From Orthonyx spaldingii (taxonomy: Eukaryota > Chordata > Aves > Passeriformes > Orthonychidae): a stretch of 64,000 bases of DNA. Location: the NCBI GenBank assembly GCA_013397795.1, contig VZTJ01004018.1:1-64000 (forward strand), in the 5' to 3' direction. Positions 34,501-49,500 of the stretch are shown here, in pieces; the stretch's first letter is position 1, and each line of letters begins with the position of its first letter. The position numbers and the translations under genes are program-made. Under the pieces are notes generated by a model that saw nothing but the letters and a program-made list of their open reading frames with translations, was not told the DNA's origin and ran no database searches.

Positions 34501-37500
34501 TACAGCAGTGTGCTGCTGGGAGGCTGGCTGCTATCTTCATCATAGAAGTGATACAAGAAGCTCGTTAGAATGGAACTAAACTTCAGGACTTTCAGCACAG
34601 TATATTTTTGTATTCAAATGCATTATTTGCTAGTAGTTTTGTAGCAATCCTGTGAATGGTTGCTTTAAGTGTGTGATTGGTTCTTGGAAAATGATACTAT
34701 ATAAATGTCATTGTTTGTTATGGTTCAGTGGTTTTCATATCAAGTTTGTTCAGTTTTCAGTCAAGATGTAGTTTTTTCTAGCTCTCAGCCTTCCAAACTT
34801 GGTTTGCCTTTTTAGAATTAAACTATGTTCTTGGCTCATGAAATTTCTTTGCAGATTTAAGTTCAAAAGGCTAAGTTTTGGTACAGTGTGGTTTTCATAC
34901 TTTATAAAAAACCTTCAAAGAGCTACACAGGTTGTTCCATGGGTGATCCTGCAACTGGAATTCAAGAGCTCTGCTTATCAGCAAATGTACTTCTAACTAA
35001 GACTTAAATAGTGAAGAGTAAAACAAAATGAATGTTTATAAAATTTATCAGTCAAGAGGAAATCAAATTTTGGGGTATTTTTGGGTTTTGGGGTTTTTTT
35101 CCCCCCAATAAAATTACATGGTTAAATGGTTCTCAGATCAGATCTTTACTTCAGCCCATTGTTATCTCAAAAACAGACAACTGGAAGCTTTCATACAGTA
35201 ACAAGCATGAATAATAAAACCCAAACTAAACAGGAGTTGAAGAATTGTGCATGAGAATTTGGTAATTGTCAATGCACTGTAAGGGTGACAACTGTGAAAA
35301 GTTAACCTTGTTGGATGGTGCTGTTGAAGATCAGACAAGAGAAGTGATTCCAGGACTGTGATTGTGTACAGAGGCTTTCAGAGTCTTAAAATCTGCCTTG
35401 CCTAAGTTAATTTATACAGTGGCTTAAAATACCCCTTTCAGAACTGGGTTGTGAAAGAGTGCTGATTATTTCAATTGGTGCTTGTAAGCTTGGTAGAAAT
35501 TTCAAGTGAAAAATCATTTCATTTGTACTGTTAATGATCTTGTAAGTTCAGAATAACTTTCATTTTTCTTGTCGATTTGCAGCTGCTGTTGGATTTCTGG
35601 CAGTTTCCAGTGTCATTTCCATGTCAGCCCCTTTTTTTATGGGGAAAGTGATTGACATTATTTATACAAATCCCAGTGAGGATTTCACTGACAGCCTGAC
35701 CAGCCTGTGTGCCTTGCTGAGTGGAATCTTTTTATGTGGTGGTGCTGCTAATGCTACTCGTGTCTACCTCATGCAGACTGCAGGTAAAAACAGAAGCAAA
35801 AGTGGTACTGAGAATCATCTTGGTTTTTTGCAGAGTCAGGACATCTAATGATCTTAAATAAATTCTTGGCAATAACCAAGAGATCTTCTTGGAATTTGAA
35901 GTTTTTTTTAACCAGAGGAAAGGTAAACTAGTAGTGCAAAGATAAGTTTGCTGGAATGATTGCTTATTTTTATTTACTGTGAGGTGAGATCTTAGAGATC
36001 CCATCTAACAGATCTTACCAGACTCTCTTCCCTGTAATGTGCCTTGTTCAGTGCTGTGCAATCCTGTGATTTTTGTATTATTGGTGTCTGTGTAAAGTCT
36101 CTTGTGTCATGCTGGACTGGGTTATGTTTCTGACAGGACAAAGAATTGTGAAACGCTTGAGAGCAACCATGTTCTCCTCTATTCTGAAGCAAGAAACGGC
36201 TTTCTTTGACAAGACCAGAACAGGAGAGCTGATAAACCGCTTATCTTCAGATACAGCCCTCTTGGGCCGCTCAGTGACTGAAAACCTTTCAGATGGGCTC
36301 AGGGCAGGAGCACAAGCATCTGTGGGGGTTGGAATGATGGTATGGTGGTCTCTTACTTACTTGACACTTCTTGTAGTTTCACATTTGTTTCAGTTCTGTT
36401 AGATGAATGTGAGTGTGAGTCAGTCCAGGAACAATTGTGTGCTCCTGTGTACAAGTGCATTTCATTGGTTATCTATAACAGATGCAGAGATTATTGCAAT
36501 AGGTGATGTGCCTGTAGCCAGTCACTTGATGTTTACTCACAAGCAAAATTTGGAGGATGAAGAATTGAAATTAACTACTGTTGCTGCCCAAAGCTATCAA
36601 GCAAAATACAGTAGGCAAATAGCTGAATTCCATTCTTACTGAAGATACTAAAATCAGTGATAATATTCTCATGGTTGTAGGTAAAATACAGTATGAAGGG
36701 CCTGATATGAAAAACGTAAAATTTGGTTGATTCTGGTTAAAGCCTAGGTAAGCAAAGACAGCACTGCATATCTAATTAATGCAGAGGATTTTTACAAGCA
36801 TTAGTCTTTCTGCTTTAGTCTGTCAGTAAAGAATATATTCATGTAGGAAGCTTGTTAATGAAGGCTTCAGTGCAGTGCATCAGTTAATATTCCTTGGTGG
36901 TTGGTTGGTTTACATGAAAATATGACTTCTCTTGATGTTTGGGTTTTTTTGTGGCATTAATATTTTTTATGCTTATGCATTGCTTGCAATTATCTTAAAT
37001 GAAGGTGTAATAATTTCTGCTGTCCACCTGGAGTTAGAAACAGACAGCAAATAGTCTCCTCACAAAAATAAGCTTCCAATATGGTCATTATTAGAAACTG
37101 TTAAGAGTTTCTACGATGAAGCTTTAAACCTTTAATATTTTGTTACTGATAAGAATTACTGCTTTCTATATTCTCTTACAAAGAGAGTCTAAGGTTTTAT
37201 CTTACCACAGATAAAATGGGATAACTTTATATAATGCATTCTGGTCCAAAATACTGTCATGGCATGGTTGTAACAGGTGGACTAAAAAAGCTTGCCGAGA
37301 AAGAAGATATTATTATGAAATAATTATAAAGCTTGTCAATTATGTTGAATTTGAATTTTTCTGGAGATTTTTGTTCTCAATACAGAAAGCAAGTTGAAAT
37401 TAAAACACTTTAGATCTAATTTCAGTAAATCTTATGAAGAGAACCTTTTTAGATGCTTTGATGATGATCGTTATCAGCAATAAGATTTGCAGCAGTAAAT

Positions 37501-40500
37501 TAAATACACTGTTCCACCCATTTGTGGGTGCTAGGGAGTACTGGTGGCTCCATCTGTTTGTTCCTCACTTACCCAGAAGTACTGTGTGATATTTCTCTAC
37601 TCAGAGTTTCTGTATTACACCATCTATTTGATAGTTGTGAAAGCACTTTGGAAACTTTTCTGTAATAGCTTATGTCTGTCGGCATCCCCAAGAGATTTCC
37701 TGGTAGGCCTGTTAGTACTGGCAGGTTAAGATGCTTGACTAAGACCACACAGTGAACCAGTGAGAAAGCTAGAAATTAAATCAAGATGGCTTTGTTTATA
37801 GTCCTTTGTTCTAACCTCCCAAACGCTGTGGAAGAATGGATATTTTGCTTGGAAAAAAATTAAAACATGATAAATGAAAGCATGGCTGCACTAAATCAAA
37901 TTCCTACTAGGTTTAAAAAAGTAGCAAGGGAAGCTGCATTTCAGTACTTCAGGGATTATTTTTAATCTGGATGCTAAACTCTGACAATACCTTTTTCTTC
38001 TAGTTTTTTATGTCCCCCAGCCTTGCTGCGTTTGTTTTGAGTGTTGTGCCACCCTTGGCTGTCCTGGCTGTGATTTATGGCAGATACTTGCGAAAACTTA
38101 CTAAAATGACTCAAGATTCTCTTGCAGAAGCAACACAGGTAACCTTTCTAGTTAACTTTAATATTGTTCTAATATATTTAGGTTAGTATCGCTGAAGTTA
38201 CAGATCTGAAGACAATTGTACTGTTTGTTCTGACCTTGTAGTTTTGCACCTGAGTAGTATGAAAGGTAAATGCCTGTAACACTCATAGATCTCAAAACCA
38301 TACTTCCATTGTCCATGACAATATAATGCAGAGATACTAGGCCTTGAGAATTTGAAAATGTAGGAAACAATAAGGAGGTTAGGCTTCAGCTTTGCGAGAG
38401 CATAAAAAAAATCAGCCTATGAAGTCCTGTGTAATTTGGTACCTGGGTTTGAAAAACACTCCTTGGATTATGGTTTTGAGCTTGAAGCTATCAGTAGCAT
38501 CCTAGATGGATGTTTCTTTTGCTTGTAAGTCCTTCTTTGGAATGCATCCCTGATGCTTGACCTTACTGTCAGCTCTTAAATGTTAATGGGGCTTATTACT
38601 TAAACATTTTCCTCAAAGGCTTAGAGTGGGGAAGCATCATTATAAAGCATAGAAATATAATTAGGACAGCTCTAGTTAAAATAGTCACAATCATCAGCTG
38701 TTACAAACTTGGGATATCCTTTGTAGGACTGTGCAAAAGGAATATTAGCCCTCTTCTGTTTGTCTTCCTCAAACTGTGTTGATGGGAAGCTCATGCCTTT
38801 GTAAACCAGGTGTCGGGCTTCATATGAACAAGCAATTGTTCTGTTCCATTCAAATTTTCAGGTTGAATGGGGTAGAAGAAGAATTATATTTTTATATCAT
38901 ACTTTTATTTACAAAAGGGGGACTTGTTTTTTCTAAGACCATCACAATGTCCATTAACAACTTAGTGTAATTGGTTACAATTGAGGTATTTTAGAACTGA
39001 TACTTTGCTGTTTAGAGTTGAAATGAGACATTAGTAGTTGGGCTAAATTAACTTTGCTTTGCAGCATTGCTTTGATGAAATGAGTGGAATTGTTTTAGGA
39101 AATAACTGCAGGCTTTTTTGCATGATTTAGTATGGAACAGAATATTCTTTTTTTTTTCCCTTCCCACGTAGTTATTGCAAATTATTGTGAATAGCAATTT
39201 CCCTATGAATGTTGTTCACACCAAATTTTTTAACCCTACTTGTATATTTTTTTGTCTCTGCTAGCACTTAAGACAATCTTGAGGTTTCTTTAAAACTGCC
39301 TGGGCATGCAGTTTGCTTTTAACTTAATAGAATTGAAAAAAAGTGGGTTAGGGTGGGGAGAGGAAGGCATGAGAAATTTTCCAGTGCTATCCAAAGATAC
39401 GTAGATTAGTGAAGTGATATTGGTTTAACTCTCAGATATTCTGTAATGTGAACATTTCAAATTGTGTGTCTCTGTGGATCTGTTTTGTGCTTTGCTTCAA
39501 TGCAGTTAGCTGAAGAGCGTATAGGGAACATCAGAACAGTTCGAGCTTTTGGGCAAGAAGTGGCTGAAATGGAGAAGTATACAAATAAAGTTGATTATGT
39601 GCTACAGCTGGCTAAAAGAGAGGCACTAGCTCGGGCAGGCTTCTTCGGAGCAGTAAGTAGATTTTAATGAAAGTAAGCCAACCATGTTATGCAAAGTGTC
39701 AGTTATTTTAAAACTCGTGATGATACTTAGAAATCTGCAAGTAAGTGATTGAGAATAAATTGAACCCACATAAAACTGTGGGAAGAGTGGACTTAAATCA
39801 GTCTAAATCGCTGTGAAACTGCATCTCAAGATAAAATGGTATGAAAAAGTCACTTTAAGCCTCTATTTCTGCCCCACACCCCATAGCCAGGGACTACTTA
39901 TCTAAGGCCACACCTTCTATTCAAGGAATTAAACCAGTGGAAACCTTCCCCTACCCTTAGCATTTTGAGCTTTGGCTCCCCAATGAGAGGAGCATCAATG
40001 CATAGGAAGGTGGGGAGTGCGCAGGTAGGGGAGGGAGGCTTGGACTGCATTTTTCCATAACTGTTTGTTGAATTGAATTCTAAAACTGGAACGTAACTGC
40101 AGACTATCAATTCTTCCTTGGTAGTAATGATTGAGAATAATATTTAAGTGTTCCTTTCCACCTTGGGGAAAAAAAAGCCAAAAAAGAGTTGCTTGCTTTT
40201 TGAACATGTGTTGGATAGGACAGTGCCACTGGATGTCTGGCTGGCTGTTGGCTGGCTTTACTTTAGAATTGTTGAATTTACCTCAGTCCTCCAAAAACCT
40301 AGATACCTATAGTGTGAGAGTTCTTTTTATTACAAGGAAAATTCTGAAACAATATTTTAGAGGATGAAATTTAAGATGTATGTGACAAAATCTGACTTTT
40401 CCTTTTTCTTTAGACTGGCCTTTCTGGAAACTTAATTGTCCTCTCAGTGTTATACAAAGGAGGATTACTAATGGGCAGTGCCTACATGACAGTTGGTGAA

Positions 40501-43500
40501 CTCTCATCTTTCCTAATGTATGCTTTCTGGGTTGGAATAAGCATTGGAGGTATGGAATGGGAAATTAGATTTTCTTCACTCGAAGCATTACAGTCATTAC
40601 AGGGGCAGAAGGGAAGAAGCTCTTAAAAGATCTGGGTTTCTTTAATAGTCTTCCAAATGAACTACTCAAGAAATATTTTTTTTTCCCTGAAGAGTTAATG
40701 AAAACAATAATCCATAACTTAATATAAGCCTTCTTTTTCCCCAAAAGAAAGGTTGGGTTTTTTCAACGTGTGCATGTGACAGTATATATTACTTTAATTT
40801 TCTTTAGGTCTAAATTAAGATACTTGATGTATTCTGTAAAGCAGTAAAATATGTGGGTCTGTATTAAGCATACCCTATTTAGAAAGGCACGTAGCATTTA
40901 GCTGTAATTCAGTATAGAGTGTCCTCAACTGGAAGAGTAAACAAAGTGCCAGCAGAATACTGCGCTCTGGTGCTAACCTTCTGGTTTTCAGTACTCACTG
41001 ACTCCTCCTTGAAGCTCACACTCTGTAATCTACTGGCCCAGAAACAAGCTGTTCTTCTTTTTGACAGAGCTGTCTTCATGACTGCATACAGGCAAAAATG
41101 AAGATAAGGTGCTTGGAAGTTTGACATCTTACTGGAAGCATTCTTCTTTAAAATGAGTCTGTTACTTCTGATAGACTAGGAGGACAATGCAGCTTGCCTG
41201 TATTTTTCTTTTTTAAGACTAGGCCTGGTATCATGGGAAGCACAAAGATGTGCCTGAGGGCAAAATTTAACAAACCTGCTTCCTTGTATATCAAAATTCC
41301 AGTGGCACCCATGCCAACTACCAGCCCCCTTTCTTCCCTGCTTAAATCATTGAAATTTGGTCAATGGAGAGATACCTAGTACTTTGAAAACATAGGACAA
41401 GTTAATGTTAAATAAATGAAGATTAGAAGCACTGCTAACTATATCATTGAATTAACTTTTATTCGCTATAAAAACATATTTTTAAATTCTACTTCAGATT
41501 ATTGTAGAAGTAGTTCTGCACAGAGCTCATTCTCATGGGGACTCTGAAGCAGAGGTGCCTTGCCACAAGGAGCCTGCCTTCCTAGATACCTACAAGGCAT
41601 ATCAATCTTCCAAGTGCTAAGTCCGCTCCGTATATGTCATCAATACATATAACAGTTGATGCAACAAACTGTGAAGTTCACTGCATAATCTGTGACTTTG
41701 CCCCTTTTTTTTGTAAGTTTGCTGTGTTTTCTTCCAAACACGGAACACGGGTTATGAAAATGAAGAACATTTTCTAATTTGTATTTGCTGTTCATATTAT
41801 ATAATGATTTTTTATGAGTGGTTTTGAATTTGCAAACCTCAGTGTTTGAGTCTGAAGTTGCTCTGTGAGGCTTATGCCTTCCCCTCCCCATGCCCTGCTC
41901 TAGGATATAGATGCTTTGGCTCTTTTTTCCAAGCAGACAGCTTCTCACCATGGCTAGTGTTGCAAGCTTTCAGACAGTCTGCAGCAGCAGCATGATGAAA
42001 TTCCCTGCCTACAATTAGAGACTTCTGACTTGAGTTGAGCTTATATATATTTATTTAGTTAGTTAGTTAGTTAGTTAGATATATTTTTTTATATATATAC
42101 ACCTTGTTTTTTCTGCCCTCCTGAAATAACTCTTAACATTGTAAGCATTTTACAGAGTAAGTATGTTTAATGTGTTAGAATTCAAAGGTCATGAAATTGG
42201 TGTCTTCCTTTTGAAAGGCACACAAAAAATTAAGAAATTGGACATTTTATATCTATTTGCTACTCTGTTTTTAGTTCTGTGTTGGTTTCTGTGTTTATGT
42301 CAGCTGGAAAGCCCTTCAGCCAAGGTACTTTCGAGATGATTCACACAGCTGCTCAGAGCTGGGACTCAGTACTATGTGCAGACCTTGTCCTTAGCTTTTG
42401 CTTCCTCCAGCACTGTTTGTAGCATACTGGCATGGGACACGCATTTATTTCCGTTGTCCATTCTCCACACACCTTCTCAAGCGTCACTTCAGACTTAGGT
42501 TTTGTGCCCTCTCTACACTGTGGCAGACTCACTCAGGATCCCTTGTATTAGTGTAAACCTGTCTGACAAAGAAGAGAATTCAGAATGCTCTGTTCTACTG
42601 AATGGTCTGAAAATATAGATGGTTGGATGACAGCTGTTTTCCTAAAGATGGAAGCTGTTCTTCCTGACAGGTGAATGAAAAAGGGCATACATAAGCTGAA
42701 GTGTATTAACATTTTCTTTTCTTCAGCATGATTTGTTTTACAGATATAAATAAGAATGATGAATAAGGATTATTGGTAGCTCTCAAATGGGACTAGATAG
42801 GATTTAACTTAACACATTTAACAGTTTGTGGTAATAAAAGATCCCCTACACATCTGATCTTTCAATGCTGCTGCTGAAAAGTATAATGCTAATTTTATCT
42901 CTTCTATGTCTTCCATTCCATATGGATGCATAATACTGTTCTGCCTTTTGTTTAGGTCTAAGTTCCTTTTATTCTGAGCTAATGAAAGGATTAGGTGCTG
43001 GTGGACGTCTTTGGGAACTTATTGAAAAGAAGCCCCAACTTCCATTTAATGGTGGGTTCTTGGTTTGTTACTGTTTAAAGATTGATTTTTCTCTTAAGGA
43101 TCAGCAGTACTTCAGCAGGGTGTGTGTAATAGTTAAAGGTAGTACTGATTTACATTCTTTTCAAAGAAACTAGATACAATCGTAACCCTTCTGACTTTAC
43201 CTAAGTACAAAACAGATGATGAAAACTTCCTTTAATAAAAAATTTTAGAAGCCAAAAGTTTGGCTTAATTAATTGTTTTTGGTCTAATTGTTTTTTATTT
43301 ATTTAATTCAGAATATGATTTAAAATCATATTACTTTCTAAATTATGTGACAGAGGACATGGTCATTTCTAGCTTTTTGGAATTTTTTTTTCATGTCATC
43401 ACTACTGCCTCTTGATTCAGCTTTAGAGTGAAAAGAGTGGAAAGAAGAAAGAGGAGAGGCTTATTGTGCTCATCTGTAATGGCTAAGAAATGATCATTCT

Positions 43501-46500
43501 GAAAAGAGAAAACCACTTTCAAAACCAGGTGGTGTTCATTAAAAGTATTTCAAGCTTAAACATTTCATACTGATCCAGTGAAAACCAGTCCTAACTAAGA
43601 CACGTTGATTTGAATCCTAACTTGTGAACACAGTTTGAGGCCTTTCAGCAACATGTGCTGCCTAACTGAATTTTTGAGTTGTTCTGCCATAGGAATCAGG
43701 GACTGAGGCACGACTGGGGAATAAAAGGAAGTAAAGGGTAGAGCTGATAGGGGGACTTCGGCTTCTTGGGATAGTGTGGATGTGCAGGTACAGCAGGTGT
43801 TGCTTTTGGAGTGATTTGCACTTTTCTCCTCACAGTAATACTACCCACATTTCTTCCTTATTTAGGGGGGCAAGGTCTAATTTTTGCAGAACTCTGGTTG
43901 TTGCTGGTGACAACAATCTCAGGAACAAATAATAATGTCTCTTTTCTTGTGTCTAGAATCCAAACAAGAGACAAGTATGTAGCTTCTAGATATTTTTACA
44001 GTAATATATAGAGGAAGGACTTGCGGTAGCAGACTTCCTGTATTGCAGTAGATTTCAGTGTTTCAGGCCATGGAATAGACTGTGCAATAACTGGAACTGA
44101 GACTTAAGATAAGTGATTACTTGCTACTGTGATAATAATAAGGATTATGCTGCCAGCACAGGATTTAGCAAAATCTTCTTTCCCCAAAAGGAGGTTTAGA
44201 GGCCTTTAACATTGTGGAAACATTAAAGTTAAAATGTGTATGTCCATAGATTAAAGTCAAGGAAGGAATCTGGAATTGTATGCTCTTGCTTATTCCATTC
44301 CAATGCTACTACCATTAAACTGAAAACCTGGAGAAGAAATGGAAAGCTGGAAAAAAGAAAAGCAGAACTATTGAATTCTTGATTGCTGCTCATGGGTGTC
44401 TTTGTTTCCTATCCACAGTTACTGTTTAACCAAACACTGGCATGTGCTGGTTGGGAGTTACTTGTGTGCTGCATCTGAAAAGAATTAAGGGTTTGAGTTG
44501 TGTTTCTGTAGCACAAACCAACATGACTCAGGTATTGCTCTAGTACTGCCAGTTTTCATAAAACCGATGGGAACTTTGTCCTTTGGGAATGCAGCCCCAC
44601 TGTCCAATTAGTTTGCTTTGTATGGATATGTGTCACTGGGTTTCAACAGAGCTTGAAGAAATTTTGTTTCTTTGTCTTAACTATTTATCAGCTTTTTCTA
44701 GTAATGATATTAAGATAATTGTTTAAATCAAATGCTGTGTTCCAGAAAGAAGCTGGTTTTATTTAACTTTAGTAGTTGTCCATTCATGGTGGTTTCATTC
44801 ATGGAAAATTTCACAAACTGAAATTTTCCTTTCAGTGAACTGCTGCCTAAGAGTTAGGCCTCTGATTGGTATTTGAATTTATTAAATATGCTTTCCACTG
44901 AAAGGAGAAAAATTGGCTGTTAGTGCAACAAACCTAGCAGCAGCTTTATTCCAGTGACGGGAGCCGCTCTTGTTCAGAGGAGGGTATTTCAGGTGACTTT
45001 TGTGGCTTGGTGAAAGGGCAGTAAATGATTTGCAATGTTTATCTTTTTGTGTTCTATGGTAACAGGACTTTGGCCTTCACCAATGCCTTTTTATTTCATT
45101 GCTCCTAATTGACAAAGCTTAATTTGTTTGTAGTATGTTTACTAATTCAGATAATTCTATGAGAAGTGATTGTTGTTCGTGGTTAGGAATTAGCAAGATA
45201 CAAATTCTCCCTCTTGCTATAGGTAACCTACAGGTTCAGTGCTGGTGAGCAACCTGAAATTGCATTCTGGAATGATTGGTGTACCACACTGATTCACTCA
45301 TGGGTGAAATAGAACCACTGCGGTCCTGAATTGTGGCTTGCAGTTATCCATAGGTTGAATGTGGAGATAGATATTTCAACTGAGTGTCTGTAAAGCAAGT
45401 TCTAGGAGGGCTGAGCTAATTTTTGTTTCTGTTCACATTTCTGTATTTTATTCTTTGTTATATAGAGGGAATCACATTAGGCAAAGATGTATTCAGAGGT
45501 GCTTTGGAATTCAAAGATGTTGAATTTGCATATCCAACACGTCCAGAAACATCAATTTTCAAAGACTTTAGCCTTTCCATTCCAGCTGGCTCTGTTATGG
45601 CTCTGGTTGGCCCAAGTGGTACAGGGAAATCAACGATTGTATCCCTTCTGCTGCGGCTGTATGATCCTATCTCAGGTATGGTTTGTGTGTTGCTCTCATT
45701 TGTGACAATTAATGCCTTGCATCTCAGATAAACCTTATAAACAGTTGGGGTTCCTGTGCTTGAGGTCCATGTTTCCTTCTGGGGTGTATGGTTACCTTGT
45801 GGTGGTACCTGCATAGCTTTGCATTTCTGATCCACCAGTACAGTGTGTGATCCCCAAGGGGCTGTCATTCTCATCTGTTCCTTCAGTCTCTTTTCAGTAT
45901 GTGTCAAACACACTTGACTTTACTTTTTCCTGATTTAAGGTACTATCACCGTTGATGGCTTTGATATCCGTCAGTTAAATCCACTGTGGTTCAGGACAAA
46001 GATTGGAACAGTAAGTCAGGTAAGGAAGAAAAAAAATTCAAGTGGATGAAATAATTTTGTGATCAACTAGCTTTTCCTCACTTTCCTTCTTTTTAAAAAG
46101 ACATAATCTTTTTTTGCAGTGGAATCTTTCCATCTCGCCATAACTGCTCTTGCACGTGCTTTGTTCTAAAAATAAGTATTCAGAGCTAGTTCCAGTATTC
46201 TGTAGTCTTTTTTTACATAATCACAGAGATTCAAAATGTTAGTTTAGAAGAAAAGTGTGCTTGTGGAGACTGGAAGGTAAATTGCTGTAAATTCTGTAAG
46301 TATGACCAACCTAATGCTTGCTATAATTTGTTAAAGAAAGTAACAAAAAGCTTAAAACTTAATTGTCTTTTGTAATGATGGAAGTCACACAATCATATTT
46401 TACACAGCCATTTTAAAACCTGACCTTCTGTGCTCTGAGTAGTTTCCAGGAAAACGTAATTCCACTAGGAAAGCATGAAACTACAGCACGGTTGGCACTT

Positions 46501-49500
46501 ACTCTTATAGTGCCACCTCCCTAGCAACCTCCAAACTCTGGAAGTTGATGTCTTAAAAATAAACTATTTCACCAACTAAAATGTTGATTTCCTCGTCTCC
46601 TCAGATACTTCACAGTGCAATTAACTGTTAGGCTGATGTTCTGGTTAAAGGCATAAGGGTAACTGGGTATTTGTTGCATTTCAAACAAAAGCTTTTGTGC
46701 AAAAATTATTTTCCTGTTGGCACATTAGTACTTTTCTTTTTGAATACATGTATTCCATTTAAATTACCAGTAGGAAGTCCCTACTGGTATTCAAAGAACA
46801 TGATTCTATTTTTTAAACAGAGCTCACTCACCTTGTTTCAGATTTTCTCATTGTACATCACTTGTTTTATCTCACAGTTCTCTGTTACAAGACTTAATAC
46901 AAATTAAATGCACATAATGCCATAAAATCTGTGTAGAGATCAAGAAAAGAATCAACATTGTTGCAAATCATAGACTATTTTGGGTTGGAGGGGACCTTTA
47001 AATGTCATCTAATCAAATCCCCCTGCACTGAGGAGGGACTTCTTCAAGGAGATGTGGTTGCTCAGAGCCCCATCCTTGAATGAGCCTGACTTTAAGTGTT
47101 TCCAAGGATGGGGCATCCACCACATCTCTGGGCAACCTCTTTCAGAGTTTCACCACCAGCATTGTAAAACAAGTCTTCCTTATATCTAATCTAAACCAGC
47201 CTCCCTTTAGTTTAAAACCATCATCCCTTGTCCTTTCACAACAGGTCCTGCTAAAAAGTCTGTTTCCATCTTTCTTATAGCCCCCCTTTAAGTCTTGAAA
47301 CACAATCAGGTCTCTCTGGAGCCTTTTCTTCTCCAGGCTGAACAGCCCCATCCTCTCTCAGCCTTCCCTCACAGGAGAGGTGCTCCATCCCTCCCATGAT
47401 GATGTTGTGTGGCAAAGTACAAAGGAAGGGTTTTTGATGTTTGAATGTGTAGCTCTTCCTAAAATATTAGGAATTGAGAGTTATGTTTTGTCAGTTAAAA
47501 AAGCAACTTAATTTTTAATTGTTTTTCACTGTCCATTTTGGTGTTAGGGGAGGAGCTTTTTTATTAGCTTTTAATTCAATTAACTCCAGCTTATATATTC
47601 TTTGTATGGATAATTTAAGTGGGATCTTGTAAGTGGGATTTATGTTATTTGAGATAATAGACAACACATGCATACAATTACAGATCTACCATATTAGTTA
47701 TGTGTTTGCATTTGTCAGGAACCAATTCTCTTCTCCTGTTCTATTGCTGAAAATATTGCCTATGGTGCAGAGGATCCTTCTACTGTGACTGCAGAGGAGA
47801 TTCAGAAAGTTGCTGAAATAGCTAATGCTGCTAGTTTTATCAGAGATTTTCCAAATGGGTTTGACACTGTAGTTGGAGAAAAAGGCATTTTGCTTTCAGG
47901 TATGTCTTTATGTTGCTTAATTTAAAAATTTTGGTGCTATTGAGTGATGTAAAAATTCCATCATTTTTTGTTACTACTTTTTTCTCCAAGTTGTAGCCTG
48001 CCGTAAGTATTGAAAGAATCTACCTTTCACCTCCATTCCCCACTAAAGTACCTGATGGGCCTAATTGTGTTTAGCCCAGGAATTTAGTTAAAATTACCTG
48101 ACATCTGTTTTCCTATTTCAATTTATTGTTTTTTTCCCCCCAGGTGGACAGAAGCAACGAATTGCGATTGCTCGAGCTCTGCTCAAGGTAAGCCAGTACC
48201 CAAACAACTATTTAACTACTTCTTGGGGGGAGGCAGGAAGAATTAAAAAGGAGGAGATCTTTCAACAGCAGAGGTAGGAAAATATTTTTTAAAGGGCAAA
48301 CTGTATCTTTTATGTTAATGAAGTTTGAAAGGGCCGAGTGGCTTAACTAATGACAATTTACTTAATATCAATGCTTCTTCCGATCTTTCAGCCATGTTTT
48401 TTGATAGTTCTTGACAAGACTGATATTAAATCACTGTATAATAGCCCACTTCCCTAAGATGAGTTCAAGGATGAAGGAAGACTTTAAGAATGTGGTGCTA
48501 GTAAACTCATATCTGACATGTCTGTGTCCAGATCTCTATCATTCATGGGTTAATTTTTCTGGGTTGCAGTTTACTAGTACTTCAGATGCCTTGTCTTACC
48601 TTTGAGGGGAGGTGGCCTGGATTTGGAACAGGGTGATATTTCAGGCACAATGTTGTGTCATGTTTTTCTTCAAAGATTGGTATGGGTCTAGCTTCAGGGC
48701 AGGCTCTGTGCTGCACAAACTATGAGGAGGCTTCTGAGGATCAGAAGGACAGAGAGTTTGGTTCAGGGACAGCCACTGGGCCTTGCAGGGAAGCAGTTTG
48801 GTGCTGATGCTCAGCTGGAAGTTTTGATCCTTGCTGAGCCCAGTTTACATTCATGTTAAGCCTGTGTCTGTAGCATCCTGGTGTGCCCAGTTCTGCTAGA
48901 TTAATAGGAATTTCATTATACCACTTCTCTTTTACCACAAATGCTGAAAAGCTGCTTGTATTTCAAGTTATGCATTTTATACAGTTCATGGGATTAAAGA
49001 CTTTATTTTGTGGAAGAAAAAAGGTTGTAAAAAATAAATGAGTAGTTGATATACTGGAGTAGCTGGGGGTGCAATGGAGTCCCTTCTCTCCCAGATAAAG
49101 TTTAAAGCTTTTACTCTCAACTTCATCAAGAAATTTAGGTTATGTGCTGTAATTCAGAAGTGAATTCTTCCAAGGGATTTGAGTGCTGGCAATTTTTTTT
49201 TAAAAAATAATCTAACTGGGAGAAGTTCTTAAATGCTAGTTCTTAAGTACTATGTGTTTTATCTGTGGGTGAAATACTGCTTCTTTTGTTACTTTTAGTT
49301 ACTAAGACAGTTTTATATAGCAGACTGACTACAAGCAGACGGTAGCTGAGCCTTTGTGAAAGAGCCACATAAGAGCAGTAAATAGAATATAAAGCTTTTG
49401 ACCACAGTGCTGCCAAGAATGCCTTAAAATCATCCCCCACCATTAGTTTGTATCTTTCAAATGGTTATCTGGGATTCCGTATTCTGCTATTTTAGTTTGA

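Larger units (their letters stand above)
38139..42955 (+). other. ABCB10 introns 4-6 (exons 5 and 6 lie within)
   Basis: Apart from exons 5 and 6, this holds AT-rich intron sequence. The only repeat I recognise is a short (TTAG)6 microsatellite at 42055-42078. Confidence 0.55.
46020..47718 (+). other. ABCB10 intron 9
   Basis: Intron with a 14-bp perfect palindrome and an adjacent hairpin (46742-46789), followed by a minus-strand CR1 tail; both are annotated separately. Confidence 0.6.
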
